Position numbers and translations under genes: made by a program
IMG/VR virus record: IMGVR_UViG_3300027906_000151
Span: 1-24,189 of that record
Direction: 5' to 3' (one strand)
Source of the DNA: a virus
Length of the DNA: 24,189 nt
In this document: piece by piece, positions 1 to 7,534 of the stretch
Layout of the letters: every line of letters starts with the position of its first letter
How positions within the stretch are numbered: the stretch's first letter is position 1
Notes under the pieces: model-generated
Database searches by the model: none
Seen by the model: only the letters and a program-made list of their open reading frames with translations
Told to the model about the DNA's origin: nothing

Positions 1-36
1 TGGTCATCCTAAGGCTCGAATATTTTCTAGGCATAA

Positions 37-84
37 GTTAACCAAGTAGTTAACCGTTAACTAATATGTAAGCGTATGGTTAAC
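37..84. promoter_or_regulatory. Cluster of four GTTAAC palindromes upstream of the small terminase gene
   Basis: Perfect GTTAAC hexamers lie at 37-42, 49-54, 56-61 and 79-84; a fifth is inside the next gene at 191-196. The hexamer is its own reverse complement, and two copies read GTTAACC while a third is preceded by CC. In lambda the small terminase binds repeated R sites in cosB, immediately upstream of its own gene, so this position fits a packaging-recognition site. It could equally be an operator. The assignment is inference; the repeats are directly seen. Confidence 0.4.
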
Positions 85-91
85 TTTTTAT

Positions 92-592
92 ATGGAATTA
101 GTTTCGGCGGCGCAATTTAGCAGAGATATAAAAGTGACAAAGGCAGCGGTGAGCAAGGCTTTAAAGAGTGGTCGGCTAGATGAGGCAAAAGTTAACCGTG
201 ATGGGAAAGTCTTTCTAATAAAGGCTAAAGCTTTTGAGATATGGGAACAGACGTCAGACCCCTCACATCCAAGAGCAAGAAAGAAAGAGATAGTTCCCAG
301 AGATAGTGAAGACCTGCCAAGCTTTAACGAATCAAGAGCAAAGCGTGAGGCGATGATGGCAAGGCTAGCGGAAATAGATGTTGAGGAAAGAGAGAAATTA
401 TTAGTTCCTAGTGAAGACGTAAAAAACGCATGGGTTCAATTAGTGACTATTGCAAAAACAAAGGTGCTAGGAATACCGACAAAAGCGAAACAGCGTATTC
501 CTGATCTTGATAAAAGTGCGATTGGTCTATTAGATGAAATCGTAAGAGAAACTCTTGAAGATTTAGCTGTTTCAGATGTAGAGGCAGCATGA
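92..592 (+). CDS. Terminase small subunit, Nu1-like DNA-binding protein
   Basis: Probable small terminase subunit, which recognises the phage packaging site and brings the large subunit to it. The 166-residue protein begins with a likely winged helix-turn-helix (about residues 5-45, including VTKAAVSKALKSGRL), resembling the lambda gpNu1 class in layout: DNA-binding N-terminus, then a charged helical region (about 75-105) suited to oligomerisation, and a C-terminal tail that would contact the large subunit. Lambda gpNu1 is 181 residues, so the length fits. The stop overlaps the next start as ATGA, and the next gene is an unmistakable GpA-type terminase, which is the main support. No clear Shine-Dalgarno precedes the ATG; upstream are GTTAAC repeats this protein might bind. 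Confidence 0.75.
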   Translation: MELVSAAQFSRDIKVTKAAVSKALKSGRLDEAKVNRDGKVFLIKAKAFEIWEQTSDPSHPRARKKEIVPRDSEDLPSFNESRAKREAMMARLAEIDVEEREKLLVPSEDVKNAWVQLVTIAKTKVLGIPTKAKQRIPDLDKSAIGLLDEIVRETLEDLAVSDVEAA

Positions 593-2487
593 ATAACGCA
601 GCCGACATTTTAAAAGATGCTTTTTTAGCATTTAGACCCCCTGAGAAATTAACGCTTAGTCAATGGGCTCAAAAGTTCGCAAGATTATCACTTGAATCAA
701 GCTCAGAGGGTGGGCGTTGGAAAAGTATCCCTTATCAAGTCGGGATGATGGACGCAATGACTGACCCAGATATTGAACAGGTGACGGTTATGAAGAGTGC
801 AAGGGTTGGATATACAAAGATGCTTAATCATTTGATCGGCTACCACGTGCATCAAGATCCCTGCAATATTATGATTGTTCAACCAACTTTGGATGATTGT
901 AATGGTTACTCAAAGGAAGAAATCGCTGTAATGATAAGGGATACGCCGTGTTTAAGGGGTTTAATTAGTGAAGCAAAAGCAAAGGATGGGACGAATACAT
1001 TATTAAGTAAACAATTTCCTGGCGGAACTTTAGGATTAGTCGGCGCAAATTCACCCAGAGGGTTTAGAAGGGTTTCCAGAAGAGTGGTCTTATTTGATGA
1101 GGTAGACGGTTATCCAAGTAGCGCGGGTTCTGAAGGTGATCCGATTAAATTAGGAATTAAGAGAACAGACTTTTATTGGAATAGGAAAATTGTTGCAGGT
1201 AGTACGCCAACAGATAAGGATTTTTCAGCAGTTGAGAAACTCTGGGAAAAGTCAGATAAAAGGTTTTATTTTTGCCCATGTCCAGACTGCGGTCACATGC
1301 AATATTTGAAATTTGAAAATTTCCGTTGGACTGATGACGATCCTTCGACTACTAGATACGTCTGCGAAGAGTGCGGGGTTTTAATTCCACACGAAAAGAA
1401 AAGGTGGATGGTTGAGCGTGGTGAATGGAGGAAGACAGAAGAAGGGAACGGAAAACACGCAGGGTTTCATATTTGGGCGGCTTATAGCTATTCGCCTAAT
1501 GCTTCTTGGCCTCAACTGATTGAAGAGTGGCTTTCTTGCCAGGGAAATATTGAACAAATCAAGACTTATCGCAACACTGTTGAGGGTGAATTATGGACTG
1601 ATGAATTTGAAAGAAAAGTTGGTGCTAGTCAATTAAAAGAAAGAGCCGCTAAAGAGACATATCAGAAAGGGGTTCCACCTAGAGAAGTTTTAGTCTTGGT
1701 TGCTGGAATTGATACCCAGGATGATCGTTTGTCTATGTCGATCTGGGGAGCTGGAGCACCTAAAGAATCAGATAGTTACGACAGACCTGAACAGCTTTAC
1801 TTAATTGATCGAATTGTTCTTTATGGAAATATAGGCAGGGCTGATGTATGGCAACAATTAGATGATGTTTTAGCTACTCCTTATAAGAACGAAGACGGGG
1901 TTGAATTAAAGATACAAGCGGCGGCGATTGACTCAGGTGGACATTACACGGAAGAGGTTTATCGATGGGCTAAGGATCGGGCCGCCCTGGGTGTTATGCC
2001 TATAAAAGGGGTTGACCGATTGAAAGGCGATATAATGCTAGGCAAGCCAAATAAGGTTGAATATGGAGCAAGAGGAAAACTATTAAAGAACAGTGTTAAG
2101 TTGTTCAGTATTGGCGTTAATAAGGTAAAATCTTATTTATATAGAAGATTGAGAGATGCCGAGCCTGGTGATGGCTACTTGCATTTCTATCCAACAATCA
2201 CTGAAGAATACTTTGAAGAGTTAACAGCAGAAAAAGAAGTTAGGAAATATAAAGCAGGTAAAGTTTACGAAAGAGTATGGCGATTAAAATCAGGCGCACG
2301 TAATGAGGCATGGGACGAGCTCATATATGCCTATTCATGCGTCCTTAGGCTCTATCAGACCCATAATCGAAGAACAATGTGGACTAATCTTGCTAATAAA
2401 CTCTTAAATCCCGCTAATTCAAATGGCAAAAACACGCTAAAATCAAAGAATACTATGCCTAAGCAGTCGTATGTTAATCAGTGGTAA
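589..2487 (+). CDS. Terminase large subunit, lambda GpA family (ATPase plus nuclease)
   Basis: DNA-packaging motor: it hydrolyses ATP to drive DNA through the portal and cuts concatemers at genome ends. At 632 residues it nearly equals lambda gpA (641). Visible motifs: variant Walker A KSARVGYTK (69-77), almost the lambda form; Walker B VVLFDEVD (166-173) with the acidic pair at 170-171; coupling motif AGSTPT (203-208); a zinc-ribbon-like set of cysteines (C231/C234 and C259/C262); and an acidic nuclease motif AGIDTQDDRL (372-381) at the position of the lambda endonuclease aspartate. It starts inside the stop of the small subunit (ATGA), suggesting translational coupling. GpA-type enzymes usually act at cohesive ends, so cos packaging is likely but not shown. 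Confidence 0.96.
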   Translation: MNNAADILKDAFLAFRPPEKLTLSQWAQKFARLSLESSSEGGRWKSIPYQVGMMDAMTDPDIEQVTVMKSARVGYTKMLNHLIGYHVHQDPCNIMIVQPTLDDCNGYSKEEIAVMIRDTPCLRGLISEAKAKDGTNTLLSKQFPGGTLGLVGANSPRGFRRVSRRVVLFDEVDGYPSSAGSEGDPIKLGIKRTDFYWNRKIVAGSTPTDKDFSAVEKLWEKSDKRFYFCPCPDCGHMQYLKFENFRWTDDDPSTTRYVCEECGVLIPHEKKRWMVERGEWRKTEEGNGKHAGFHIWAAYSYSPNASWPQLIEEWLSCQGNIEQIKTYRNTVEGELWTDEFERKVGASQLKERAAKETYQKGVPPREVLVLVAGIDTQDDRLSMSIWGAGAPKESDSYDRPEQLYLIDRIVLYGNIGRADVWQQLDDVLATPYKNEDGVELKIQAAAIDSGGHYTEEVYRWAKDRAALGVMPIKGVDRLKGDIMLGKPNKVEYGARGKLLKNSVKLFSIGVNKVKSYLYRRLRDAEPGDGYLHFYPTITEEYFEELTAEKEVRKYKAGKVYERVWRLKSGARNEAWDELIYAYSCVLRLYQTHNRRTMWTNLANKLLNPANSNGKNTLKSKNTMPKQSYVNQW

Positions 2488-2493
2488 AAGCTA

Positions 2494-3060
2494 ATGTCTA
2501 TTCCAAGTTTGTTTAGGGCAGGGGATACAATTCGTTGGAGAGATCCAGCGGGCGTTAATTGGCTAAATGAATCAGTTACCAATACTGATTACACCTGTAC
2601 CTATTACCTAAGGTTTAACGCAAGCGGCGAAGCAAAAGCAATTGTCGGAACTGCTTACGGTACAGGGTGGGAATTTGTAATTACACAGGCTTCGACTAGC
2701 ACTATGGATGCTGGAACTTGGTATTACCAAGCAAGGGCCGTTAAGTCAGGGGATGAAATAACGCTTTATGAAGGACAAATAGAAGTCAAAGCACAACTTA
2801 CATATACCGGAACGCCTGGAGCTTATGACGGAAGGTCAACGGCTCAAGTTGACTTGGAATCAGTACAGTCTGCAATTAGAACAATCGTTAGTGATAAAGC
2901 AAAGGCTTATTCAATAGGTGGGCGTTCTTTTACTCGATTAGATCTTTCTGAATTAAGGGAAAGAGAAAGCCAATTAAAAGCAGAAGTTGTAAGGGAGAGA
3001 AAGGCAAACATGATTGCTAATGGTTTAGGCAATCCTCATTCACTTTTTGTACGTTTTTAA
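2494..3060 (+). CDS. Head-tail joining protein with gpW-like C-terminus and beta-rich N-terminal domain
   Basis: It occupies the place of lambda W, between terminase and portal. Residues about 119-175 resemble gpW: a helix, a GGRSFTRLDL strand-turn, and a second charged helix (LSELRERESQLKAEVVRER). Lambda gpW is only 68 residues and completes the head so that tails can attach. Here about 110 residues precede that part; they look like an all-beta sandwich, with alternating aromatic strands starting FRAGDTIRWRDPAG and ending near GAYDGRS. The extra domain may decorate the neck or contact the portal. Head-completion function is inferred from position and the short C-terminal resemblance. It ends in PHSLFVRF, comparable in style to the gpW terminus. 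No strong ribosome site is seen before the ATG. Confidence 0.6.
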   Translation: MSIPSLFRAGDTIRWRDPAGVNWLNESVTNTDYTCTYYLRFNASGEAKAIVGTAYGTGWEFVITQASTSTMDAGTWYYQARAVKSGDEITLYEGQIEVKAQLTYTGTPGAYDGRSTAQVDLESVQSAIRTIVSDKAKAYSIGGRSFTRLDLSELRERESQLKAEVVRERKANMIANGLGNPHSLFVRF

Positions 3061-3063
3061 ATC

Positions 3064-4593
3064 ATGGGCCTTATAAATGCTTGGAAGGGATTTTGGACAT
3101 CAGAGCCAGAGAATCCCACGATATTGCCAGCCCCTAAGCGGCGCACGTATCAGGGCGCAACTGTTAGCCGTTTAACTAGCGGGTGGATTGCCGACGGAAC
3201 CTCTGCTGATGCTGAGATTAAAGGCTCGATAAAAAGATTGCGTCAAAGGGCGCGGCAATTAGTTCGGGATAATTCTTATGCGAGGCAAGCAGTAAGAAGT
3301 ATTACTTCAAATGTTATTGGGCCCACTGGAATAAAATTGCAATCTCAGGTAAGGATGCAAAGAGGCAAAAAATTAGATCCAAAAATAAATGAAGCGATAG
3401 AAACAGCGTGGAAAGAATGGGGCCGTTATGATTCATGCCATACGGCGGGGCGTCTTTGTTTTGTTGATATAGAAAGGCTGATTGTTCAAAGCTTGGTTGA
3501 ATCTGGGGAGGTTTTTATTCGTATTGTTCGTAAACCTTTTGGTCGTTCATCAGTTCCTTTAGCTTTAGAAATTCTAGAAAGCGATCAATTAGATGATGAC
3601 TACACAGGGCCAAGCAAGGGAAAAAATACATGGAGGATGGGGGTTTTGTGCTCGGAGTGGATGCGGCCTCTTGAGTACGCCTTTTTGACAAAACATCCGG
3701 GTGACACACCTTTTCCTGCTCAGGCAGGGTTAGACCGCCACATGTTCATTCCGGCGAAAGATATTATTCATATAATGTTGTGCGAAAGACCCCAGCAAAC
3801 AAGGGGCGTTAGTTGGCTTGCTTCTGCAATACAACCATTGCATCACTTGGCGGGATTTCAAGAAGCTTCTGTAATCAGGGCAAGGGCAGCAAGTTCTTTA
3901 ATGGGATTTATAACTTCTCCTGAAGGGGAATTGGACCCAGGTGGTGAGGTTTATGACGGTGAAAGGGTAACAGAATTTTCTCCTGGTATGTTTCATTACT
4001 TGGATCAAGGGCAACAAGTCCAAATTCCAGATATGGATTCACCTAATGGGGAGTTTCCTGATTTTTTACGTGCAATGTTGCGAAGTGTTGCCGCTGGGTG
4101 CGGGGTATCGTTTGAATCAGTTTCCAGGGACTTCAGTCAAACCAACTACAGCTCTTCGAGGCTCAGTCTTTTAGAAGATCGCAGTCAATACAGGATGATT
4201 CAACATTACTTGATCGAGAACTTCCACAGTAGAGTTTTCAACGAGTGGTTAGATATGGCTACCTTAAGCCAGGCTTTAGTTTTGCCCTCTTATGACTCAG
4301 AACCGGAGAGATATAAAAAGCCTCGTTGGATGCCTCGCGGCTGGGGATGGATTGACCCTCAAAAAGAGGTTGCTAGTGCTAAAGAAGCGGTAAAAGCAGG
4401 GTTTAAAACTCAGAGCCAAATCATCGCAGAATTAGGCGGAGATATAGAAGAACTTCTTCCAGCTAGAAAAAATGAGGTTGAATCAGCGCAACAACTTGGG
4501 TTAGTTTTCGATACCGATATGTCGGCGTATGGTGGATCTACTAATATAGATGGAAATGTTAACAATCAAACCGATGACGAAAAAGAAGCGTGA
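3064..4593 (+). CDS. Portal protein, lambda gpB family
   Basis: Portal subunit; twelve copies would form the ring at one capsid vertex through which DNA enters and leaves and on which the head assembles. The 509 residues are close to lambda gpB (533). Family features include the N-terminal stretch running from RRTYQGATVSRLTSGW into IKGSIKRLRQRARQLVRDN and YARQAVRSITSNVIGPTGI (roughly residues 27-93), the central LESDQLDD segment, and the later GCGVSFESVSRDFSQTNYSS block, all typical of lambda-type portals. The gene begins three bases after the preceding stop and its end overlaps the capsid fusion gene. Lambda gpB is proteolytically trimmed; whether this one is cannot be judged here. Confidence 0.93.
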   Translation: MGLINAWKGFWTSEPENPTILPAPKRRTYQGATVSRLTSGWIADGTSADAEIKGSIKRLRQRARQLVRDNSYARQAVRSITSNVIGPTGIKLQSQVRMQRGKKLDPKINEAIETAWKEWGRYDSCHTAGRLCFVDIERLIVQSLVESGEVFIRIVRKPFGRSSVPLALEILESDQLDDDYTGPSKGKNTWRMGVLCSEWMRPLEYAFLTKHPGDTPFPAQAGLDRHMFIPAKDIIHIMLCERPQQTRGVSWLASAIQPLHHLAGFQEASVIRARAASSLMGFITSPEGELDPGGEVYDGERVTEFSPGMFHYLDQGQQVQIPDMDSPNGEFPDFLRAMLRSVAAGCGVSFESVSRDFSQTNYSSSRLSLLEDRSQYRMIQHYLIENFHSRVFNEWLDMATLSQALVLPSYDSEPERYKKPRWMPRGWGWIDPQKEVASAKEAVKAGFKTQSQIIAELGGDIEELLPARKNEVESAQQLGLVFDTDMSAYGGSTNIDGNVNNQTDDEKEA

Positions 4594-6544
4594 TCTAGAG
4601 GCACAGATTCAACACCGTTCTGAATCGGTTGAATTTAAAATTGATAAAGACGATAGGACTATTGAATTTCCTTTTAGTAGTGAAAAGCCTGTTAACCGTG
4701 GTTACTTAGGAAATGAGATTCTTGATCATCGTGAAGGTGCAATTGATTTCTCTCGTTTAAATGATTCAGCGCCTTTGCTATTTAACCATGATCCAAACAA
4801 GCCTATTGGTGTAGTTGAAAAGGCATGGACAAAAGATAAAAGAGGTTATGCCCGTGTTCGTTTTAGTGATAATCCGTTTCCTTCAGAAATATACAATGAT
4901 GTGAAAAATGGAATTTTAAGAGGTGTTTCTGTTGGCTATACAGTTAACAAGACAGAAGAATCGGGAGAAGACAAAGATACATATATTGTTCGTTCGTGGG
5001 CCCCGGCGGAAATTAGTATTGCTGTAATCGCTGCCGATCCTGATGTAGGAGTTGGAAGATCTAAGGAATTAAAAGAAGAGAATAATAAGGCCGCTATGCC
5101 TACAGAGCAGGATTCAGTTAATATGCAAGCACAGCGTAAAAACGCCGTTGCGTCTTCTGACGCACCACTGTCCAAAACCCCTCAATCTGAACCTGAGATG
5201 ACTAGCACCCCTGATTTAGAAGTGGTGCGTTCTGAAGCCACTAAAAAGGCGGCTTCTGAAGAGCGTAACCGTATCAAAGAAATTTCTGCATTATGTAGAA
5301 AGCACGACTTGGGAGAAGAAACCCTTGAGTCACTTTTGGATAATCCAAAGGCAGATATCAACTATGCCCGTGGAGTTGTATTAGACAGAATAGAAGCAAC
5401 CCCAGCCAAAACGGTTTCACCTGTTGACCTAAGCAAAGAGAAGAACGTTGACTACAGCATTTCCGCTGGTATTCGCGGCGCTCTTACTGGCGATTGGTCT
5501 TCTAGAGAAGCCGGTTTTGTTAGAGAGCTAAGCCAAGAAGTAGAGCGTTCTGGTGTTAAGAGAACATCTGAAAAGAGTTTCCTTATTCCTTACGCAGCTC
5601 TACAAAAAAGAGCGACTTACGTCACAAGTGGCGCGACAACTGGAGGGAATTTAGTTGAGGCTGAATTGAAGCCTGAAGATTTCATAGAAAGTTTGAAAAA
5701 TAACACTCTGATGATTTCTATGGGCGTGGGAACACTCCCTGGATTAGTCGGTGATGTTGCGATTCCTAGGCGTTCTGGAAATGCTACAGGTTATTGGCTT
5801 GCAAATCAGACAACCGCAATTACTCAGTCTGAATCAACCTTCGATCAGATCAGCCTAAGTCCTAAGAACTACGGTGTCCTTTCTAAGTATTCTAGGCAGA
5901 CTCTTTTACAGGCAACTCCTGGCATAGAAGAGTTAGTTCGCAGAGATTTGGTTAGCACTGTGAATATCGGTGTAGACCTTGCAATTCTTAATGGCTCCGG
6001 TTCTTCTGGCCAGCCAACAGGAATTATGCAAACTTCTGGGATTGGCAGTGTAGCCGGTGGCACTAACGGTGCTGCAATCACACTGGAAAACCTCATCAAG
6101 TTAGAAGAGGAAGTTCTAGTTGATAACGCTGGTGGCAATAACATGGGTTATATAACCAATGCCAAAGTCTTAAGCGCACTTAAGCAATTAAGAGCTGGTG
6201 GGTCTACGGCTGGTAATGGTTCATTCCTTTGGAATACAGACCTTTCCGGTATTGGTCGCGGTGCTACTCCTGGTGTTGTTAACGGTTATGCAGTTGGTGT
6301 TACTAATCAAGTTCCTTCAAACCTAACTAAGGGGTCAACAAGTGGTGAATGTTCTGCTGTTGTCTTTGGTGACTACTCACAAGCTTTAGTTGGCTTCTGG
6401 GGTAATGGAATGGAATTAGCTGTATCTGATTCAGACGGTTCTGATTTCACTAAGGCTCTAACTTCAGTAAGAGCTATTACAACTCTCGACGTTGCTGTTA
6501 GACAGGCTTCCGCCTTCGCTGCAATTCTTGACGTTACAACTTAA
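4550..6544 (+). CDS. Prohead protease-major capsid protein fusion (HK97 fold)
   Basis: One 664-residue polyprotein carries both the maturation protease and the shell protein. The N-terminal part (about 20-170) matches the HK97/U35 prohead serine protease family: LLFNHDP gives a likely catalytic His80, RGVSVGY a likely Ser127, and WAPAEISI/AADPD the usual acidic region. A low-complexity linker (about 172-225) and a charged helical stretch around SEERNRIKEISALCRK (236-251) follow and could act as a delta-type scaffold. From about 300 comes the HK97-type capsid protein, with TTGGNLVE, PRRSGNATGYWLANQ, KYSRQTLLQATPGIEELVR and LNGSGSSGQPTGIM. Self-cleavage would release the mature capsid protein; a site near 350-360 is a guess. 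The start overlaps the portal gene; ATG at 4574 (residue 9) is an alternative. An intrinsic terminator follows. Confidence 0.93.
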   Translation: MEMLTIKPMTKKKRDLEAQIQHRSESVEFKIDKDDRTIEFPFSSEKPVNRGYLGNEILDHREGAIDFSRLNDSAPLLFNHDPNKPIGVVEKAWTKDKRGYARVRFSDNPFPSEIYNDVKNGILRGVSVGYTVNKTEESGEDKDTYIVRSWAPAEISIAVIAADPDVGVGRSKELKEENNKAAMPTEQDSVNMQAQRKNAVASSDAPLSKTPQSEPEMTSTPDLEVVRSEATKKAASEERNRIKEISALCRKHDLGEETLESLLDNPKADINYARGVVLDRIEATPAKTVSPVDLSKEKNVDYSISAGIRGALTGDWSSREAGFVRELSQEVERSGVKRTSEKSFLIPYAALQKRATYVTSGATTGGNLVEAELKPEDFIESLKNNTLMISMGVGTLPGLVGDVAIPRRSGNATGYWLANQTTAITQSESTFDQISLSPKNYGVLSKYSRQTLLQATPGIEELVRRDLVSTVNIGVDLAILNGSGSSGQPTGIMQTSGIGSVAGGTNGAAITLENLIKLEEEVLVDNAGGNNMGYITNAKVLSALKQLRAGGSTAGNGSFLWNTDLSGIGRGATPGVVNGYAVGVTNQVPSNLTKGSTSGECSAVVFGDYSQALVGFWGNGMELAVSDSDGSDFTKALTSVRAITTLDVAVRQASAFAAILDVTT

Positions 6545-6551
6545 GGATCTG

Positions 6552-6580
6552 GAGGGGTCGGCAACGGCCCCTTTCTTTTT
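6552..6580 (+). terminator. Intrinsic terminator after the capsid gene
   Basis: The stem AGGGGTCG (6553-6560) pairs with CGGCCCCT (6565-6572), with one G-U pair, around a GCAA (GNRA-class) tetraloop, and is followed by TTCTTTTT. This is a textbook Rho-independent terminator. It begins eight bases after the capsid stop, and its T-run touches the ATG of the next gene. Partial termination here would make capsid transcripts far more abundant than tail transcripts. Confidence 0.85.
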
Positions 6581-6778
6581 ATGAAAGTATTTTTAACACG
6601 CAATACCGCCGTCAAGGGTCAGCACTTAGGGGCGGGTGAAGTGCATGAAGTAACCGATGCTGATGGGACTTTTTTAATTAGGCAGGGTAAAGCTACTGAG
6701 GCTATAGAGGCTCCGGCTTGTCCACCTATAAAACCAAAAGTTAAAAAACTAAGAGTTGTGGAAGACAATGGCGCTTAG
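6581..6778 (+). CDS. Small post-capsid protein, unknown role
   Basis: A 65-residue protein placed directly after the capsid gene, where lambda has a decoration protein and many phages have a short head protein. It has a beta-like N-terminus (MKVFLTRNTAVKGQHLGAGE) leading into a TDADGTFLIRQGKA helix, then a basic proline/lysine tail (PPIKPKVKKLR). The pattern of an early GxxxxxGE turn followed by an aspartate-rich helix ending in GKA is common among small phage proteins found just after capsid genes, but no function is established from sequence. Its ATG abuts the terminator T-run and has no free ribosome-binding site; the only GGAGG (6551-6555) is 26 bases away and partly inside the hairpin. 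Its stop overlaps the next gene. Confidence 0.65.
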   Translation: MKVFLTRNTAVKGQHLGAGEVHEVTDADGTFLIRQGKATEAIEAPACPPIKPKVKKLRVVEDNGA

Positions 6779-7046
6779 TGACGATCTTGACGGATTCTTC
6801 TCTGATTTCGCTGTTGATGTATCTAGCGGCGGAACAAGTGGGAAAGGTATTTTAGATGAACCAACAGAAGTGGTTGCTGGTGATCAAGTTATTTTCGTAG
6901 ACAGAAATGTATTAGTAAAAAATTCTGATTTTGGAACTCTTGTTGGTGGCGATGCAATAACTGTAGACGGGGTGAATTATAAAGTTCGCACAAATTCAAA
7001 AGAATTAGACGGCCTTACTTGTCAAATCTCATTGGAGAAAGTTTAA
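6768..7046 (+). CDS. Head-tail connector, lambda gpFII-like
   Basis: Probable gpFII-type joining protein that sits below the portal ring and meets the tail. At 92 residues it is a little shorter than lambda gpFII (117). The shared pattern is an acidic start LSDDLDGFFSDFAVDV, then GKGILDEPTEV (lambda has a G-x-F-D-D-P turn here), an LV-rich strand, GGDAITVDGVNYKV (lambda has GDTLTIGEENFWV), then ELDGLTCQISL. The ATG at 6768 is chosen because GTGGAAGA lies just before it; a TTG at 6756 is in frame but has weaker support. It overlaps the upstream gene by 11 bases, and its stop is adjacent to the next ATG. The match is by eye and position, so it is good but not certain. Confidence 0.72.
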   Translation: MALSDDLDGFFSDFAVDVSSGGTSGKGILDEPTEVVAGDQVIFVDRNVLVKNSDFGTLVGGDAITVDGVNYKVRTNSKELDGLTCQISLEKV

Positions 7047-7475
7047 ATGGCCTCAAAAAGGGAAGACATATTAGACGCAATTAAAACAGCATTAGCGGGA
7101 ACTGTTGGAGTCTCTACGAGGATTTATAGATCAAGAACTATTCCACTCGCGCAAAGAAGCCAGCTACCTAGTTTGATTATTGAATGGAGCAATGACACTC
7201 CAGAGCAAAACACTGCCTTGCCTACTTTGGACTGGGCTTTATCTGTCAGCGTTACGATTCTCAGTTCAGGTGACGTTCCCGATTCTCAGGCAGACGCTAC
7301 CTTAGTCAGTATGCATAGCAAAATAATGGCAGATTTAACTTTAGGCGGAGAAGCAATAGATATTCAACCAAGCTCAGTTTCTTTTGAAGCGATTGATGGA
7401 GACAGCCCCATTGGAGTCACTAGCTGTGAATATATCGTTTTATATAGAACTGAAGTTGATGATTTGACTCAGTAA
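7047..7475 (+). CDS. Tail terminator protein, lambda gpU-like
   Basis: Likely tail terminator, the hexamer that stops tail-tube growth and docks onto the head. At 142 residues it is near lambda gpU (131). The order of elements agrees: an N-terminal helix REDILDAIKTALAG, an early strand with IYRSRTIPL, the SQLPSLIIEW strand, WALSVSVTI, the DVPDSQADATLVSMHSKIM segment (lambda has a very similar VPDSELDAWM), and a final strand CEYIVLYRTEV. It starts on the base after the stop of the FII-like gene. A gpZ-type protein, expected between FII and U in lambda, is absent. It lies directly before the tail tube gene, as lambda U lies before V. Confidence 0.8.
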   Translation: MASKREDILDAIKTALAGTVGVSTRIYRSRTIPLAQRSQLPSLIIEWSNDTPEQNTALPTLDWALSVSVTILSSGDVPDSQADATLVSMHSKIMADLTLGGEAIDIQPSSVSFEAIDGDSPIGVTSCEYIVLYRTEVDDLTQ

Positions 7476-7534
7476 TACGGCAACATAACAAAGAAGGTTT
7501 AATATGTAGTCATATGTTTTAAATCCTTTGGACT

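Noticed and set aside
7476-7534. Promoter in the gap before the tail tube gene
   Set aside because: TAATAT near 7501 has no matching upstream element, and ATATG/CATAT is only a weak AT-rich stem.
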